The notes: generated from the letters alone by a model not told the origin. Positions 53,004-62,458 are shown, counted from the first letter of the stretch. The stretch: 64,000 bases of DNA from Gammaproteobacteria bacterium (GCA_024275115.1 JAJRZT010000092.1:1-64000), one strand, 5' to 3'. Translations and numbers: made by a program.

Positions 53004-54026
53004 TTTCCACTGAACCATTTCACCGGCTTTAAGCGGGGTGAGTGTTTCGCTTCCAAATGGGTAGTGTTGAGGAATTTGCCAGGGCTCTTTTATCAGAGTA
53101 ATTTTATCAACATTAATGGGGAGCTGATAATATTTGGGGCCATAAAGGCTTGCAAAGCCCTCGAGTTTATCCAGTGCATTATTGTCTTCAAATGCTCCCG
53201 CATATAATTCAATTGCCGCATGTGCGCTATAGATGCCGGCACAGCCACAGGCACTTTCTTTGGCAGTTTGTGAGTGGGGCGCACTGTCTGTGCCTAAAAA
53301 GAATTTCGGGTTTCCACTGGTTGCCGCTTTTACTAGTGCTTCACGGTGTTGCTCGCGTTTTAGTACGGGTAGACAGTAATAGTGAGGTCGGATCCCGCCC
53401 TTAAAAATATCATTACGATTAAATAATAAATGCTGCGGGGTAATGGTTGCGGCGATGTTGTTGGGTGTTGACTGAATAAAGTCAACCGCTTGTGCGGTTG
53501 TAATATGTTCCAGTACTACTTTTAATTCAGGGAAGTCTTTTAGTAGTGGTTGTAAAACAGAGTCGATAAAAACAGCTTCACGGTCAAAAATATCTATTTC
53601 AGGGGTGGTTACTTCGCCGTGTACCAGTAGCGGCATCCCTTGTTGTTGTAAACTTTCAAGAACAGCCCAGGTTTTTTTTAAGTCGGTGACAGCGGCATCG
53701 GAATTGGTGGTTGCACCAGCAGGGTAATATTTAACAGCATGGATAATACCACTTTCTTTGGCAGTTATAATTTCATTGGCACGCATATTGTCGGTTAAAT
53801 ACAATGTCATTAACGGAGTAAAATTGACGCCATTGGGAATGGCTGCCTGAATGCGTTGCTGGTAAGCTTGAGCCTGTTCTGTTGTGGTTATCGGTGGCTT
53901 TAAATTGGGCATAATGATTGCACGGCCAAAGCGTGCGGCGGTATGCGGAATAATATCTTTTAGTGCGTCACCATCACGTACATGCAAATGCCAGTCATCG
54001 GGGCGAATGAGAGTAATTGATTTCAT
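52989..54026 (-). CDS. pyrC: Dihydroorotase PyrC
   Basis: This zinc enzyme of pyrimidine synthesis closes carbamoyl-aspartate to dihydroorotate. The 345-aa protein is of the short gammaproteobacterial class. The metal motif DDWHLHVRDGD (about 10-20) is near the start, KYYPAGATTNS carries the bridging lysine, LLVHGEV and LEHITT supply histidines, and FLGTDSAPH carries the catalytic Asp. It is full length, and its stop region overlaps the microprotein gene. Confidence 0.97.
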   Translation of the reverse strand: MKSITLIRPDDWHLHVRDGDALKDIIPHTAARFGRAIIMPNLKPPITTTEQAQAYQQRIQAAIPNGVNFTPLMTLYLTDNMRANEIITAKESGIIHAVKYYPAGATTNSDAAVTDLKKTWAVLESLQQQGMPLLVHGEVTTPEIDIFDREAVFIDSVLQPLLKDFPELKVVLEHITTAQAVDFIQSTPNNIAATITPQHLLFNRNDIFKGGIRPHYYCLPVLKREQHREALVKAATSGNPKFFLGTDSAPHSQTAKESACGCAGIYSAHAAIELYAGAFEDNNALDKLEGFASLYGPKYYQLPINVDKITLIKEPWQIPQHYPFGSETLTPLKAGEMVQWKLKRV

Positions 54027-54058
54027 TTATTAATTATCGCAGCGAATGCTTTCAATCG

Positions 54059-54613
54059 CTAGTGCTTTAAGGTGTTTTTGATTTTCAATATGGCTAAAAA
54101 GGTTGCACAGGGTATGCCGACCCAGATTAATTCACTTAATATCACGCGTAAGCCATAAGAACTAAAAAAGGCACTGATACCAATGGGCGAAACTTGAATG
54201 GGTTGCCAGGGTAAAAAATAACGTGTGGTATCAAAGGGTGAAAAAAAGGCAACACCGAGGCCACCATTGGTCATGGCATCCAGCAGGCCATGTGAAGCGG
54301 TGCTTAGAAAAAGAATAAGCATGGCTATAAAGCTTGTTTTTGATAGAAACAGGCATTGCTTGTATTCGGATGAACGTAATAGAAGTGACCACAAAGCAAT
54401 GGCCCAGATAAAAGCAAAAGTTAGTGAGTGTGTTAATCCCCTGTGCCCCCATAAGTCACCGTAAGCAATGCCAAACCGAAAGGCCAGTACATCTAAATCC
54501 GGTATGATTGAAGATACGATAACAAGAAATAAAAATTTATTAGTGAGTAAAGGGTTTTTGGTGGTTTTGGTAATGGCGTATGCGACCAGTGTATGGGTAA
54601 ATATGGATGCCAT
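54059..54613 (-). CDS. YdjM-type (DUF457) membrane-bound metal-dependent hydrolase
   Basis: The 184-aa membrane protein has about four helices and the family motifs DLDVLAFRFGI, WGHRGLTHSLTF (His-rich) and SHGLLDAMTNGGLGVAFFSPFD. These match the LexA-regulated YdjM family and related putative hydrolases, whose substrate is unknown. It lies 32 bases upstream of pyrC on the same strand, so a common transcript is possible. Confidence 0.83.
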   Translation of the reverse strand: MASIFTHTLVAYAITKTTKNPLLTNKFLFLVIVSSIIPDLDVLAFRFGIAYGDLWGHRGLTHSLTFAFIWAIALWSLLLRSSEYKQCLFLSKTSFIAMLILFLSTASHGLLDAMTNGGLGVAFFSPFDTTRYFLPWQPIQVSPIGISAFFSSYGLRVILSELIWVGIPCATFLAILKIKNTLKH

Positions 54614-54674
54614 CGAGAAGTTTATATAAACAGGCCCGGTAGAAAAAACTGCCGGGCATATTTAATTCACGTCT

Positions 54675-54857
54675 TTATTTAAAGCCAAGTTTTTTAAATA
54701 ACATAATACTTGGGCAGGTTCCGGTAATGCCAGCAAATGCCAGACCAATTGCTGGTATGTATAGAAGCCAGTGAACAGAATTATAGCCGGACAGGTAAAT
54801 ACCACTGGCGACCAGAGCAGACATTACTAATAAAAACATTCTTATTGCGGTCATCAT
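54675..54857 (-). CDS. DUF2892-type small membrane protein
   Basis: The 60-aa protein has two hydrophobic helices (about 5-22 and 30-48) and the DUF2892 ending GITGTCPSIMLFKKLG, in which a Gly-x-Cys-Pro is characteristic. Relatives are often fused to or beside rhodanese proteins; none is here. The ribosome-binding site AGAGGA precedes the ATG by about 8 bases. Confidence 0.8.
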   Translation of the reverse strand: MMTAIRMFLLVMSALVASGIYLSGYNSVHWLLYIPAIGLAFAGITGTCPSIMLFKKLGFK

Positions 54858-55033
54858 TTTCCTCTTTGTTTATATATTAATGGTAAAACTGTAACGCAGC
54901 CGTAGCTGGCATGGCAATCTAAAAATGAAATTATTTGTATATTTTGGGACGTAAAAACGAGGCAAGTTTGTTATTGCCGCGCCATTATTTACAGTTTGCT
55001 GGGGTAGCATTATTTAACTGTGGCAATAATGTG

Positions 55034-56431
55034 TTATTCATTAATACCTCCCTGCGTTAGCATTGCAGGGTTTAACAAGCGTTCGAGTTCTTCTTCACCT
55101 AAGTCGGTTTCTTCCATGGCGACTTCAAAAATAGCGCGTTTTTCTTTATAGGCTTTTTTTGCAATCGCGGCGCCTTTTTCATAGCCGATAGCGCGGTTGA
55201 GTGCGGTAACCAGAATCGGGTTTTTGTCCAGCGCACTTTCTATGTTTTCAATATTAACCGTAAAGTCGTTAATAGCTTTATCGGCTAATACACTTGCGGC
55301 ATTGCTGAGTAAAGCAATGCTCTGCAATAAGTTGTAAGCAATGACCGGTAACATCACGTTAAGTTGGAAAGTGCCGGACTGGCCAGCAATAGTGATGCTG
55401 GTGTGGTTACCCATGACTTGTGCGCAAACCATTGCGACGGCCTCAGGAATAACCGGGTTGACCTTGCCGGGCATAATGGAACTACCGGGTTGCAATGCAG
55501 GTAAGGCTATTTCGCCGATACCGGCGAGTGGGCCGGAGTTCATCCAGCGTAAGTCGTTGGAAATTTTCATCAGCGCAACGGCTAAGGTGTTTAACTGGCC
55601 ACTCATTTCAACCGCGCTGTCCTGTGTTGCGAGGCCGACAAATTTATTCGCCATCGAAGTGAAGGTAATGCCGGTTTCAGAATATAGAACTTCGGCGACG
55701 TGTTCGCCAAAGTTTTCATGGCAGTTAATCCCTGTGCCAACGGCGGTGCCACCTTGTGGCAGTGCATGCAAACGCTCCAGAGAGTCTTCAATACGTTCAA
55801 TGCAGATGCGTATTTGGTCTGCCCAGGCCGTTATTTCCTGCCCCATAGTAACGGGCATGGCATCCATTAAATGGGTGCGGCCTGTTTTTACAATGTGTTC
55901 GACTTGCTGTGCTTTATTATCTAATGCTTCTATCAGCTTTTTAAGCGCCGGTAATAGTTGCTCGGCAATTTCAATGGTGGCACTGACGTGAATGGTGGTT
56001 GGAATAACATCGTTGGAACTTTGGCTCATGTTAACATGATCGTTGGGGTGAATTTCTAAACCGGAGTCACGAGTGGCTGCGGTTGCAATCACTTCGTTGG
56101 CATTCATATTGGTGCTGGTACCAGAACCGGTCTGGAATACGTCGATAGGAAACTGGTCGTCATAAATACCATCGGCCACATCATCGGCGGTGTGTTTAAT
56201 CGCGTGGTAAATTTCTTTATCCATTAAGCCGAGTTTAAAATTTGCGCTGGCGCAGGCATGTTTAACCAGGCCCAGGGCATGAATAAAGGCAGCGGGCATC
56301 GGCATACCGCTGATAGGGAAATTATCAACTGCGCGCTGGGTTTGTGCGCCATAAAGTGCATCGGTGGGTACTTCTAATTCACCCATACTGTCGCTTACTT
56401 TTCTTTTTGAATTTTGTTTTTGCTTAGCCAT
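55034..56431 (-). CDS. fumC: Class II fumarase
   Basis: This iron-free TCA-cycle enzyme interconverts fumarate and malate. The 465-aa protein has the superfamily signature GSSIMPGKVNPVIPEAV (about 330-347). QTGSGTSTNMNANEV, HPNDHVNMSQSSND and the TGRTHLMDAMPV His region are also present. An N-terminal Lys-rich extension (MAKQKQNSKRKVSDS) precedes the usual start region. Its start overlaps the end of the upstream NTF2-like gene by 8 bases, indicating coupling. Confidence 0.95.
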   Translation of the reverse strand: MAKQKQNSKRKVSDSMGELEVPTDALYGAQTQRAVDNFPISGMPMPAAFIHALGLVKHACASANFKLGLMDKEIYHAIKHTADDVADGIYDDQFPIDVFQTGSGTSTNMNANEVIATAATRDSGLEIHPNDHVNMSQSSNDVIPTTIHVSATIEIAEQLLPALKKLIEALDNKAQQVEHIVKTGRTHLMDAMPVTMGQEITAWADQIRICIERIEDSLERLHALPQGGTAVGTGINCHENFGEHVAEVLYSETGITFTSMANKFVGLATQDSAVEMSGQLNTLAVALMKISNDLRWMNSGPLAGIGEIALPALQPGSSIMPGKVNPVIPEAVAMVCAQVMGNHTSITIAGQSGTFQLNVMLPVIAYNLLQSIALLSNAASVLADKAINDFTVNIENIESALDKNPILVTALNRAIGYEKGAAIAKKAYKEKRAIFEVAMEETDLGEEELERLLNPAMLTQGGINE

Positions 56432-56843
56432 TTACCTGTTGTCCTATTTCCATTTTCTGCCAACGGTGGATTTTTTCTTCTACGACTCGCCAGTTATCGT
56501 CTTCTTCACGTTCCAGTAAAATATCTTTACGAATGATAACGACTTTACCGTCGGTTGCCATCATTTGCTCTTCAACTTCAAAACCCAGTCGGCGCTGCTG
56601 GTCATTTTTAATCCGAATAATTTTGTACTGCAAGCTGAATAAGCGGTTGTGCAAAAATTCATTATGGCGGCGGTATAACCATTGCTGGTAATTGAGAGTG
56701 TTGATCCCCGGAATGCCGTAAACCTGCACGTGTTTGGAAACCAGTCGCATATGGTCATTAATGTCCTGGTTTTTCACCGAGTTGCTGATAGCTTTCAGCC
56801 AGTCTTCTGCAATATGTTGTGCCATACTCTTATAATCGTTCAT
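56424..56843 (-). CDS. NTF2/SnoaL-like small protein, hypothetical
   Basis: The 139-aa soluble protein looks like the NTF2/SnoaL (DUF4440-type) cone fold: N-terminal helices (HIAEDWLKAISNSV), then YGIPGINTLNYQQW and a curved sheet ending WRVVEEKIHRWQ. Members bind small ligands or act as enzymes; the function here is unknown. It overlaps fumC by 8 bases, a conserved-operon kind of coupling, so a role near fumarate metabolism is possible. Confidence 0.65.
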   Translation of the reverse strand: MNDYKSMAQHIAEDWLKAISNSVKNQDINDHMRLVSKHVQVYGIPGINTLNYQQWLYRRHNEFLHNRLFSLQYKIIRIKNDQQRRLGFEVEEQMMATDGKVVIIRKDILLEREEDDNWRVVEEKIHRWQKMEIGQQVNG

Positions 56844-57007
56844 TTTACTTTTTTCTTGATTTTAATTTTGACTAATGTGAAGTCGCATCTCATTACACTA
56901 TTATATATACTTATTTGCCAGGTACTGCTGAATACTGGGTTTGTATTTAAGTTGTTGATTTCAATGGTTTTACTGAAATTCGCAGGCATTTTTAATATCA
57001 ACATGAC

Positions 57008-57039
57008 TTGACCTCGCGCGCTAAAAAGCCCATTATACG
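57008..57039 (+). promoter_or_regulatory. Probable promoter of the pyruvate dehydrogenase operon
   Basis: TTGACC (57008-57013) is followed after 18 bases by ATTATA (57032-57037). Transcription would start around 57045, about 70 bases before the pdhA ATG. The boxes fit sigma-70 reasonably; the assignment is by eye. Confidence 0.45.
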
Positions 57040-57116
57040 CGCCTTTTACGGACTAAATTTTACTCGTAAAGCATACAGTAAGTCATTCATTTTTTTAGAC
57101 ATTTTTAAGGTAAAGC

Positions 57117-58130
57117 ATGAAAGCAGAGGATAAAAAACGGCTGTTACGTGAAATGATTTTTGCGCGACGCTTTGAGGACCGCACTTTTGAAGCTTATATG
57201 GAGCGCAAAGTTGGCGGATTCTTGCATTTATACACTGGTCAGGAAGCAGTTTGTCTCGGTGTTTTAGAGAAAGCACGCATGGGCGGTGGCGATAAAGCTG
57301 ATTATGTGATTACCGGTTACCGTGATCATATTCATGCGATTAAAGCCGGTGCACCGGCACGCGAAGTAATGGCTGAGCTTTACGGCAAAGAAACCGGCTC
57401 ATCTCGTGGTCGGGGTGGTTCGATGCATATCTTTGATCCCACAGCGAACTTTATGGGCGGCTACGCATTGGTTGGTCAACCCTTCCCATTAGCGGCCGGT
57501 TTAGCTTTAGGCTGTAAACATAAAGGCACTGACCAGATTGCCATTTGCTTTTTAGGCGATGGCGCGAACAACCAGGGCACGTTCCATGAAACCATGAACA
57601 TGGCAAAAGTGTGGAACCTGCCGGTGTTGTTTGTATGTGAAAACAACGGCTATGCCATTGGTACCCATATTGACCGTTCAACGGCGCAACGTGATCAATA
57701 TAAACGTGTTGATACCGCTTACAATATGGAAGCGAGTCAACATGACGGCATGGATATCGAAATCGTAATGGATGCGGCTAAAACCGCGATTGATTTTGTA
57801 CGTTCAGGTAAAGGTCCTTACTTTCTTGAGTTAATGACCTACCGTTTCCGTGGCCACTCTATGTCTGATGCGAAAACCTACCGCACCAAAGAAGAAGAAG
57901 CCGAGTGGGAAAAACGTGATCCTATTAATCTTTATACAGATAAGTTGATTAAAGCAAAAGTGATTACTAAAGCGGACATCAAAAAAATGGAAAAAGAGAT
58001 TGATGATGAAATTGAAAATGACATTATCAAGTTCTCTGAAGAAAGTCCTGAACCAAAAGTTGAAGACTTAAACAAATACGTATTAGATGACAATCCAGAC
58101 CCACGTTGGATTGGTCCTTTAAATAAATAA
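57117..58130 (+). CDS. pdhA: Pyruvate dehydrogenase E1 component, alpha subunit
   Basis: The 337-aa subunit binds thiamine diphosphate and decarboxylates pyruvate with the beta subunit. The ThDP motif GDGANNQGTFHETMNMAKVW (Gly-Asp-Gly...Asn-Asn) is at about residue 145. GRGGSMHIF and the phosphorylation-loop-like YRFRGHSMSDAKTYRT are also present. Most gammaproteobacteria use a single-chain AceE instead; this alpha/beta form is like that of alphaproteobacteria and Gram-positives. AAGGTAA precedes the ATG. pdhB follows after 48 bases. Confidence 0.95.
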   Translation: MKAEDKKRLLREMIFARRFEDRTFEAYMERKVGGFLHLYTGQEAVCLGVLEKARMGGGDKADYVITGYRDHIHAIKAGAPAREVMAELYGKETGSSRGRGGSMHIFDPTANFMGGYALVGQPFPLAAGLALGCKHKGTDQIAICFLGDGANNQGTFHETMNMAKVWNLPVLFVCENNGYAIGTHIDRSTAQRDQYKRVDTAYNMEASQHDGMDIEIVMDAAKTAIDFVRSGKGPYFLELMTYRFRGHSMSDAKTYRTKEEEAEWEKRDPINLYTDKLIKAKVITKADIKKMEKEIDDEIENDIIKFSEESPEPKVEDLNKYVLDDNPDPRWIGPLNK

Positions 58131-58178
58131 TCGTTTGAATAGCGACGAATTAGATTAAAAGCGGAAGGTATAAATAGC

Positions 58179-59159
58179 ATGGCAGAGATTGCATATTGGG
58201 AAGCGATTCAGCGCGCCCATGATGAAGAAATGGCAAATGATCCCTTAGTGATCTGCATGGGTGAAGATATTGGTGTTGTAGGTGGTACTTATAAAGCAAC
58301 GACCGGTTTGTATAACAAATATGGTTCAGAACGTGTAATTGATTGCCCTATTTCAGAAAACTCCTACACTGGTATCGGTATTGGTGCATCGATGATTGGC
58401 GTTCGCCCCATTATTGAAATTATGTCGATTAACTTTGCACTGCTTGCATTAGATACTTTAATCAATGCAGCAGCAAAAATTCGTTATATGTCCGGTGGTC
58501 GAATTTCCTACCCGATTGTAATGCGTACCCCCGGCGGTACGGCGCATCAATTAGCAGCGCAACATTCAGCGCGTCTTGCGCGTATGTTTATGAGTACCTC
58601 TGGTTTGCGTGTAGTGACACCCCGTGGCCCGATAGATGCGTATGGTATGTTAAAATCTGCAACACGTTGTAATGACCCGGTTATTATTATTGAACATGAA
58701 CGCATGTACAATATGAAAGAAGAAGTGCCCGATGAAGAATTCTTCCGCCCACTCGAAGGTGCCGAAGTGGTTCGCGAAGGAACCGACATTACTTTAATCG
58801 GTTATAACTATTCCGTACATTTATGTTTAGAAGCGGCCAAACGTTTAGAAGGCGATGGTATTAGTGCTGAAGTGGTCGACCTGCGTTCGTTAAAACCTTT
58901 AGACCGCGAAACCATTCGTAAGTCAGTAGAAAAAACACATAAAGTGGTTATTGCAGAAGAAGATGAAGCGGCTGTTGGTGTGGGTTCAGAAATTATGGCC
59001 ATTATTAATGAAGACGCTTTTTATGCTCTGGATGCACAACCTATGCGTATTTATGCGGCCGATGTGCCCGTGCCTTATAACCATAAGTTGGAGTTGGCGG
59101 CTATCCCCGATGCCAACGATGTATACATGGGCGCCCTGAAAGTTATGGGTAAAATCTAA
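58179..59159 (+). CDS. pdhB: Pyruvate dehydrogenase E1 component, beta subunit
   Basis: The 326-aa partner of PdhA has a transketolase-type pyrimidine-binding domain (about 1-175: ICMGEDIGVVGGTYKAT, DCPISENSYTGIGIGA, MRTPGGTAHQLAAQHS). The C-terminal domain (about 190-320: VEVVDLRSLKPLD-like AEVVDLRSLKPLDRETI) follows. GGAAGG is a good ribosome-binding site. A 126-base palindromic element starts at its stop codon and separates it from the E2-E3 gene. Confidence 0.96.
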   Translation: MAEIAYWEAIQRAHDEEMANDPLVICMGEDIGVVGGTYKATTGLYNKYGSERVIDCPISENSYTGIGIGASMIGVRPIIEIMSINFALLALDTLINAAAKIRYMSGGRISYPIVMRTPGGTAHQLAAQHSARLARMFMSTSGLRVVTPRGPIDAYGMLKSATRCNDPVIIIEHERMYNMKEEVPDEEFFRPLEGAEVVREGTDITLIGYNYSVHLCLEAAKRLEGDGISAEVVDLRSLKPLDRETIRKSVEKTHKVVIAEEDEAAVGVGSEIMAIINEDAFYALDAQPMRIYAADVPVPYNHKLELAAIPDANDVYMGALKVMGKI

Positions 59160-59284
59160 TCACGAAGAACGAGAGCTTAAATTACGGCGTTAAAACTTAA
59201 TTCAAAAATGCTCACTTACTAATCGTAAGCTCCGCTTTTTTCATTAAATTTTGCCTTGTACTTTAAGCTCTCGTTCTCCGTGAT
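59159..59284. repeat. 126-bp palindromic element inside the pdh operon
   Basis: The ends, 59159-59181 and 59262-59284, are 23-base inverted repeats with one mismatch (ATCACGAAGAACGAGAGC... against ...GCTCTCGTTCTCCGTGAT). The interior also pairs partially (TTAAT, TTAC and Ala/Thr-rich blocks), so nearly the whole element can fold as one hairpin. It contains no ORF. It looks like a MITE or a large interspersed palindrome inserted after pdhB. Confidence 0.75.
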
Positions 59285-59342
59285 ACGTGCTAGTAGTTAG
59301 TGTTAACGTGTTTCAAAAAAATCAATTCGGAATTAAATATCA

Positions 59343-62300
59343 ATGGCTGATCCTTATGTAATTAAAATGCCTAAACTTTCAGACACAATGGAAGAAGGCA
59401 CAATTGTCACCTGGGAAAAAAATGTAGGCGACTTTATTGAGCGCGGTGCGATTGTTGCTACCGTTGAAACCGATAAAGCAATCATGGACGTTGAAGTTTT
59501 TAAAGAAGGTTATTTGTCCGGTACCATTGAAGTTGATTCTGCTGTACCGGTTGGAACGCCCATTGCGTATTTAGTTGAAAATGAAGCGGATGTATCTGGT
59601 GATGCGGCTGCAAGTGATTCACCTGTTGTCGAATCAGAGCCTGCGCCAGTAACTGAAACAGTTGAAGTTGACGCAGCCGAAGAAGAACAAGATGTACCCG
59701 AAGGTGCTTACGCAGTTAAGATGCCTAAACTTTCAGACACCATGGAAGAAGGCACCGTTGTTACCTGGGAAAAAGAAATTGGCGACAAGATTGAACGTGG
59801 TGATGTGATTGCCACGGTTGAAACGGATAAAGCCATTATGGATGTTGAAATTTTCCGTGAAGGTTATTTATCTGGCCCGCAATTAGAGTTAGATTCGGTG
59901 ATTGAAGTAGGCGGTATTATGGCCTATATCGTAGAAGATAAAGCCAGTGTGGTCGACAAAGCTAAAACATCATCGGCTGCAACTAAAAAAGTTGAAGCAA
60001 TATCATCCAATACAAAACCTATTCCATCCGGAACGCATAAAGCTAAAACACGTATTGCAGCGATGCCATCCGGTGCAACGCCTGCGCCGCGACCACGCAG
60101 TGGTAAAGCATCACCGTATGCTCGCCAACTTGCCGGCGCGCATGGTATTGATTTAAACAGCATTACAGGCACGGGCCCCGATGGCTCAATTATTGCTGCC
60201 GATGTTTTAAACAGCAACGTACAAAAAACATCAACCAAACGTATCTTCCAGGTGCCGGGTGAAGGCCGCGCGATGAGTGCAATGGAAAAAGCCGTTGCTC
60301 ATAACATGGAATATTCTTTATCCATGCCATTGTTCCGTGTAACAATGAACATTGATATTTCATCTTTAAAAGCAGCATCGAAAGCAAAAGGTTTTTCTTT
60401 AACCGTTACTTTGGCGAAAGCGGCTGCTTTAGGGATTGAAAAACATCCCAGCATTAATGCGGTTTACCAGCATGAAGATAGAATTGTTGAACGTGAATCA
60501 GTTGATATTGGTTTAGCGGTAGAAACAGACGGCATGGGTTTAGTGGTGCCTGTATTGCGTGATGCAGCAAATCGAGATTTGGCTGACTTATCGGCCAGCT
60601 GGAAAGATCTGGTTGACCGTGCAAGAGCGCGTCGTTTAAAACCGGATGAATATTCAAACCCGACCTTTACCATTTCAAACATGGGTATGATGGGTGTGAG
60701 TCACTTTGATGCAATTCCATCACCGGGTACTTCCGCCATTTTTGCGATTGCAACACTTGGGCCACAAGGTATGCCAGTTACGATTACCGCTGACCATCGT
60801 ATTGTTAACGGTGCCGATGCCGCGAAGTTCTTAAAAACATTTAAAGAATTAGTCGAGTCGCCTACGTGGATAGATGCAGCGGCAGCCTCGGTTGCAGCAA
60901 CCGCAGCACCACAAGCCAGTGGTTTTACTTTAGAGAAAGGTAAATACGATTACGATGTCGTTGTTATCGGCGGTGGCCCCGGTGGTGAAGATGCCGCACG
61001 TGATTTAGTCGGTGACGGTTATAAAGTTGCCATGGTCAACGATGCGCCGTTCCCTGGTGGTGAATGTTTATGGCGTGGGTGCATTCCGTCTAAAGCATGG
61101 CGTGCCGCAGCCGATCGCATTCGTGATCGTGCACATGACAAGCTACTCGGTGTAACCGGTACCAACAAGCCGGTATTAAAATGGAACGACCTGGAAAAAC
61201 ATCGTCGCAATGTATTAGAAACACGCGGCGGCATGGCATTAAATACCGATAAGGGCGTAAAGATCGATGTTATTCAGGGCTTCGCCCGTTTTATTGATGC
61301 ACACAGTGTGCATGTTGATACGGCGGGTAACACCAAAGACCCACATACTCGCGACATTGCTGGCAATGGCAAAAAAGGTAAAACCATTTCATTCGGCGCG
61401 GCCATTATTGCAACCGGTGCGCCACCGTTTGTACCGCCTATTCCGGGCGCGCATGATGGTGTTGAAGCAGGTGGTGTCTTAACGTCCGACACGGTTTGGG
61501 GTTTAAAGAAGCAGCCAATGAAAGTCGGTGTTATCGGTGGCGGTGCCATCGGTGTTGAAATGGCACAAATCTTTCAGGACTTTGGCAGCAAAGTTTTATT
61601 GGTCGAAGGTGCCGAACGTATTCTAGCTGAAGTTGAAAAAGACGTTGCCAAACAACTCACCGATATTTTAAATAACGACAAACGCTTAACCATTGTTACC
61701 TCGGCTAAAGTGGTTGAACTCAAAGGTAAACCAGGCGATATGAAACTGGTTTACGAAGACAGCGAAGGTAAAAAGAAAACCTATAGTTGTGATTATGTGA
61801 TTATGGCAACCGGTAAACGTCCGGTATTAGAGCCATTGAATTTAGACAATGCCGGTGTTGCTGTTGAACATGGTGTGATTAAAGCTGATGAGAAAAGCCA
61901 AACCAATGTACCGCACATCTTTGCCGTCGGTGATGTTATCGGTGGCTTAATGCTTGCGCATACCGCTGGTCAACAAGGTCGTGTTGCCGCCGCAAACATT
62001 GCTGGTGAATATATGGCCTACAATCAGGACAAAGATTCTGGTGTTATCTTTACCCGTCCACAAGCGGCATTCGTAGGTTTATCCACCGCGCAGGCAAAAG
62101 AAAAAGGCATTGATGCGGTCGAAATTAAAGTGCCGATGAGCATTGATGCCAAAGCGATGATTACGGGTGAAACATTAGGTTTAATCAAAATTGTCGCCGA
62201 CAAGGCATCGCACCGTGTTATCGGCGTTCACTTCTTAACCGACCATGCCGACACTTTAATTGGTGAAGGCGTGATGATGGTTTCAGGCGATATGACGCTG

Positions 62301-62411
62301 GAACAGGTCGGCAACGCGATTCATCCACATCCAACCCAAACCGAACTGTTTGGTGATATGGCGCGGCGTTTAGGTGCCAGATTACGGCGTTCGGCAAAGC
62401 GTAAAAAATAA
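59343..62411 (+). CDS. Fused dihydrolipoyl acyltransferase (E2) and dihydrolipoyl dehydrogenase (E3)
   Basis: A 1022-aa single polypeptide holds both remaining pyruvate dehydrogenase activities. Lipoyl domain 1 (1-80) and lipoyl 2 (about 120-198) each carry the lipoyl-lysine motif VETDKAIMDVE. The E1/E3-binding domain follows (about 252-290, ASPYARQLAGAHGIDL), then the E2 catalytic domain (about 305-515; TADHRIVNGADAAKF, in which the usual Asp of DHRxxDG is Asn). An Ala-rich linker leads to E3 (about 536-1010): FAD motif VVIGGGPGGEDAARDL, redox pair CLWRGC (about 575/580), NAD motif GVIGGGAIGVEMA, catalytic HPHPTQTE. It follows pdhAB and should complete the complex. The fusion is unusual. Confidence 0.93.
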   Translation: MADPYVIKMPKLSDTMEEGTIVTWEKNVGDFIERGAIVATVETDKAIMDVEVFKEGYLSGTIEVDSAVPVGTPIAYLVENEADVSGDAAASDSPVVESEPAPVTETVEVDAAEEEQDVPEGAYAVKMPKLSDTMEEGTVVTWEKEIGDKIERGDVIATVETDKAIMDVEIFREGYLSGPQLELDSVIEVGGIMAYIVEDKASVVDKAKTSSAATKKVEAISSNTKPIPSGTHKAKTRIAAMPSGATPAPRPRSGKASPYARQLAGAHGIDLNSITGTGPDGSIIAADVLNSNVQKTSTKRIFQVPGEGRAMSAMEKAVAHNMEYSLSMPLFRVTMNIDISSLKAASKAKGFSLTVTLAKAAALGIEKHPSINAVYQHEDRIVERESVDIGLAVETDGMGLVVPVLRDAANRDLADLSASWKDLVDRARARRLKPDEYSNPTFTISNMGMMGVSHFDAIPSPGTSAIFAIATLGPQGMPVTITADHRIVNGADAAKFLKTFKELVESPTWIDAAAASVAATAAPQASGFTLEKGKYDYDVVVIGGGPGGEDAARDLVGDGYKVAMVNDAPFPGGECLWRGCIPSKAWRAAADRIRDRAHDKLLGVTGTNKPVLKWNDLEKHRRNVLETRGGMALNTDKGVKIDVIQGFARFIDAHSVHVDTAGNTKDPHTRDIAGNGKKGKTISFGAAIIATGAPPFVPPIPGAHDGVEAGGVLTSDTVWGLKKQPMKVGVIGGGAIGVEMAQIFQDFGSKVLLVEGAERILAEVEKDVAKQLTDILNNDKRLTIVTSAKVVELKGKPGDMKLVYEDSEGKKKTYSCDYVIMATGKRPVLEPLNLDNAGVAVEHGVIKADEKSQTNVPHIFAVGDVIGGLMLAHTAGQQGRVAAANIAGEYMAYNQDKDSGVIFTRPQAAFVGLSTAQAKEKGIDAVEIKVPMSIDAKAMITGETLGLIKIVADKASHRVIGVHFLTDHADTLIGEGVMMVSGDMTLEQVGNAIHPHPTQTELFGDMARRLGARLRRSAKRKK

Positions 62412-62421
62412 AAGAATTATA

Positions 62422-62458
62422 CAAGAGCCCGGATGTTTTACGAGCTCTTGATTTATTT
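62422..62458 (+). terminator. Possible terminator of the pdh operon
   Basis: CAAGAGC (62422-62428) pairs with GCTCTTG (62444-62450), 7 bp with a 15-base loop, followed by ATTTATTT. It begins 10 bases after the E2-E3 stop. The long loop and interrupted T tract make it a moderate candidate. Confidence 0.55.

Noticed and set aside
55341-55991. A 216-aa frame antisense to fumC
   Set aside because: Shadow of a conserved enzyme gene; composition is Ser/Pro/Cys-rich as expected for a random antisense frame.
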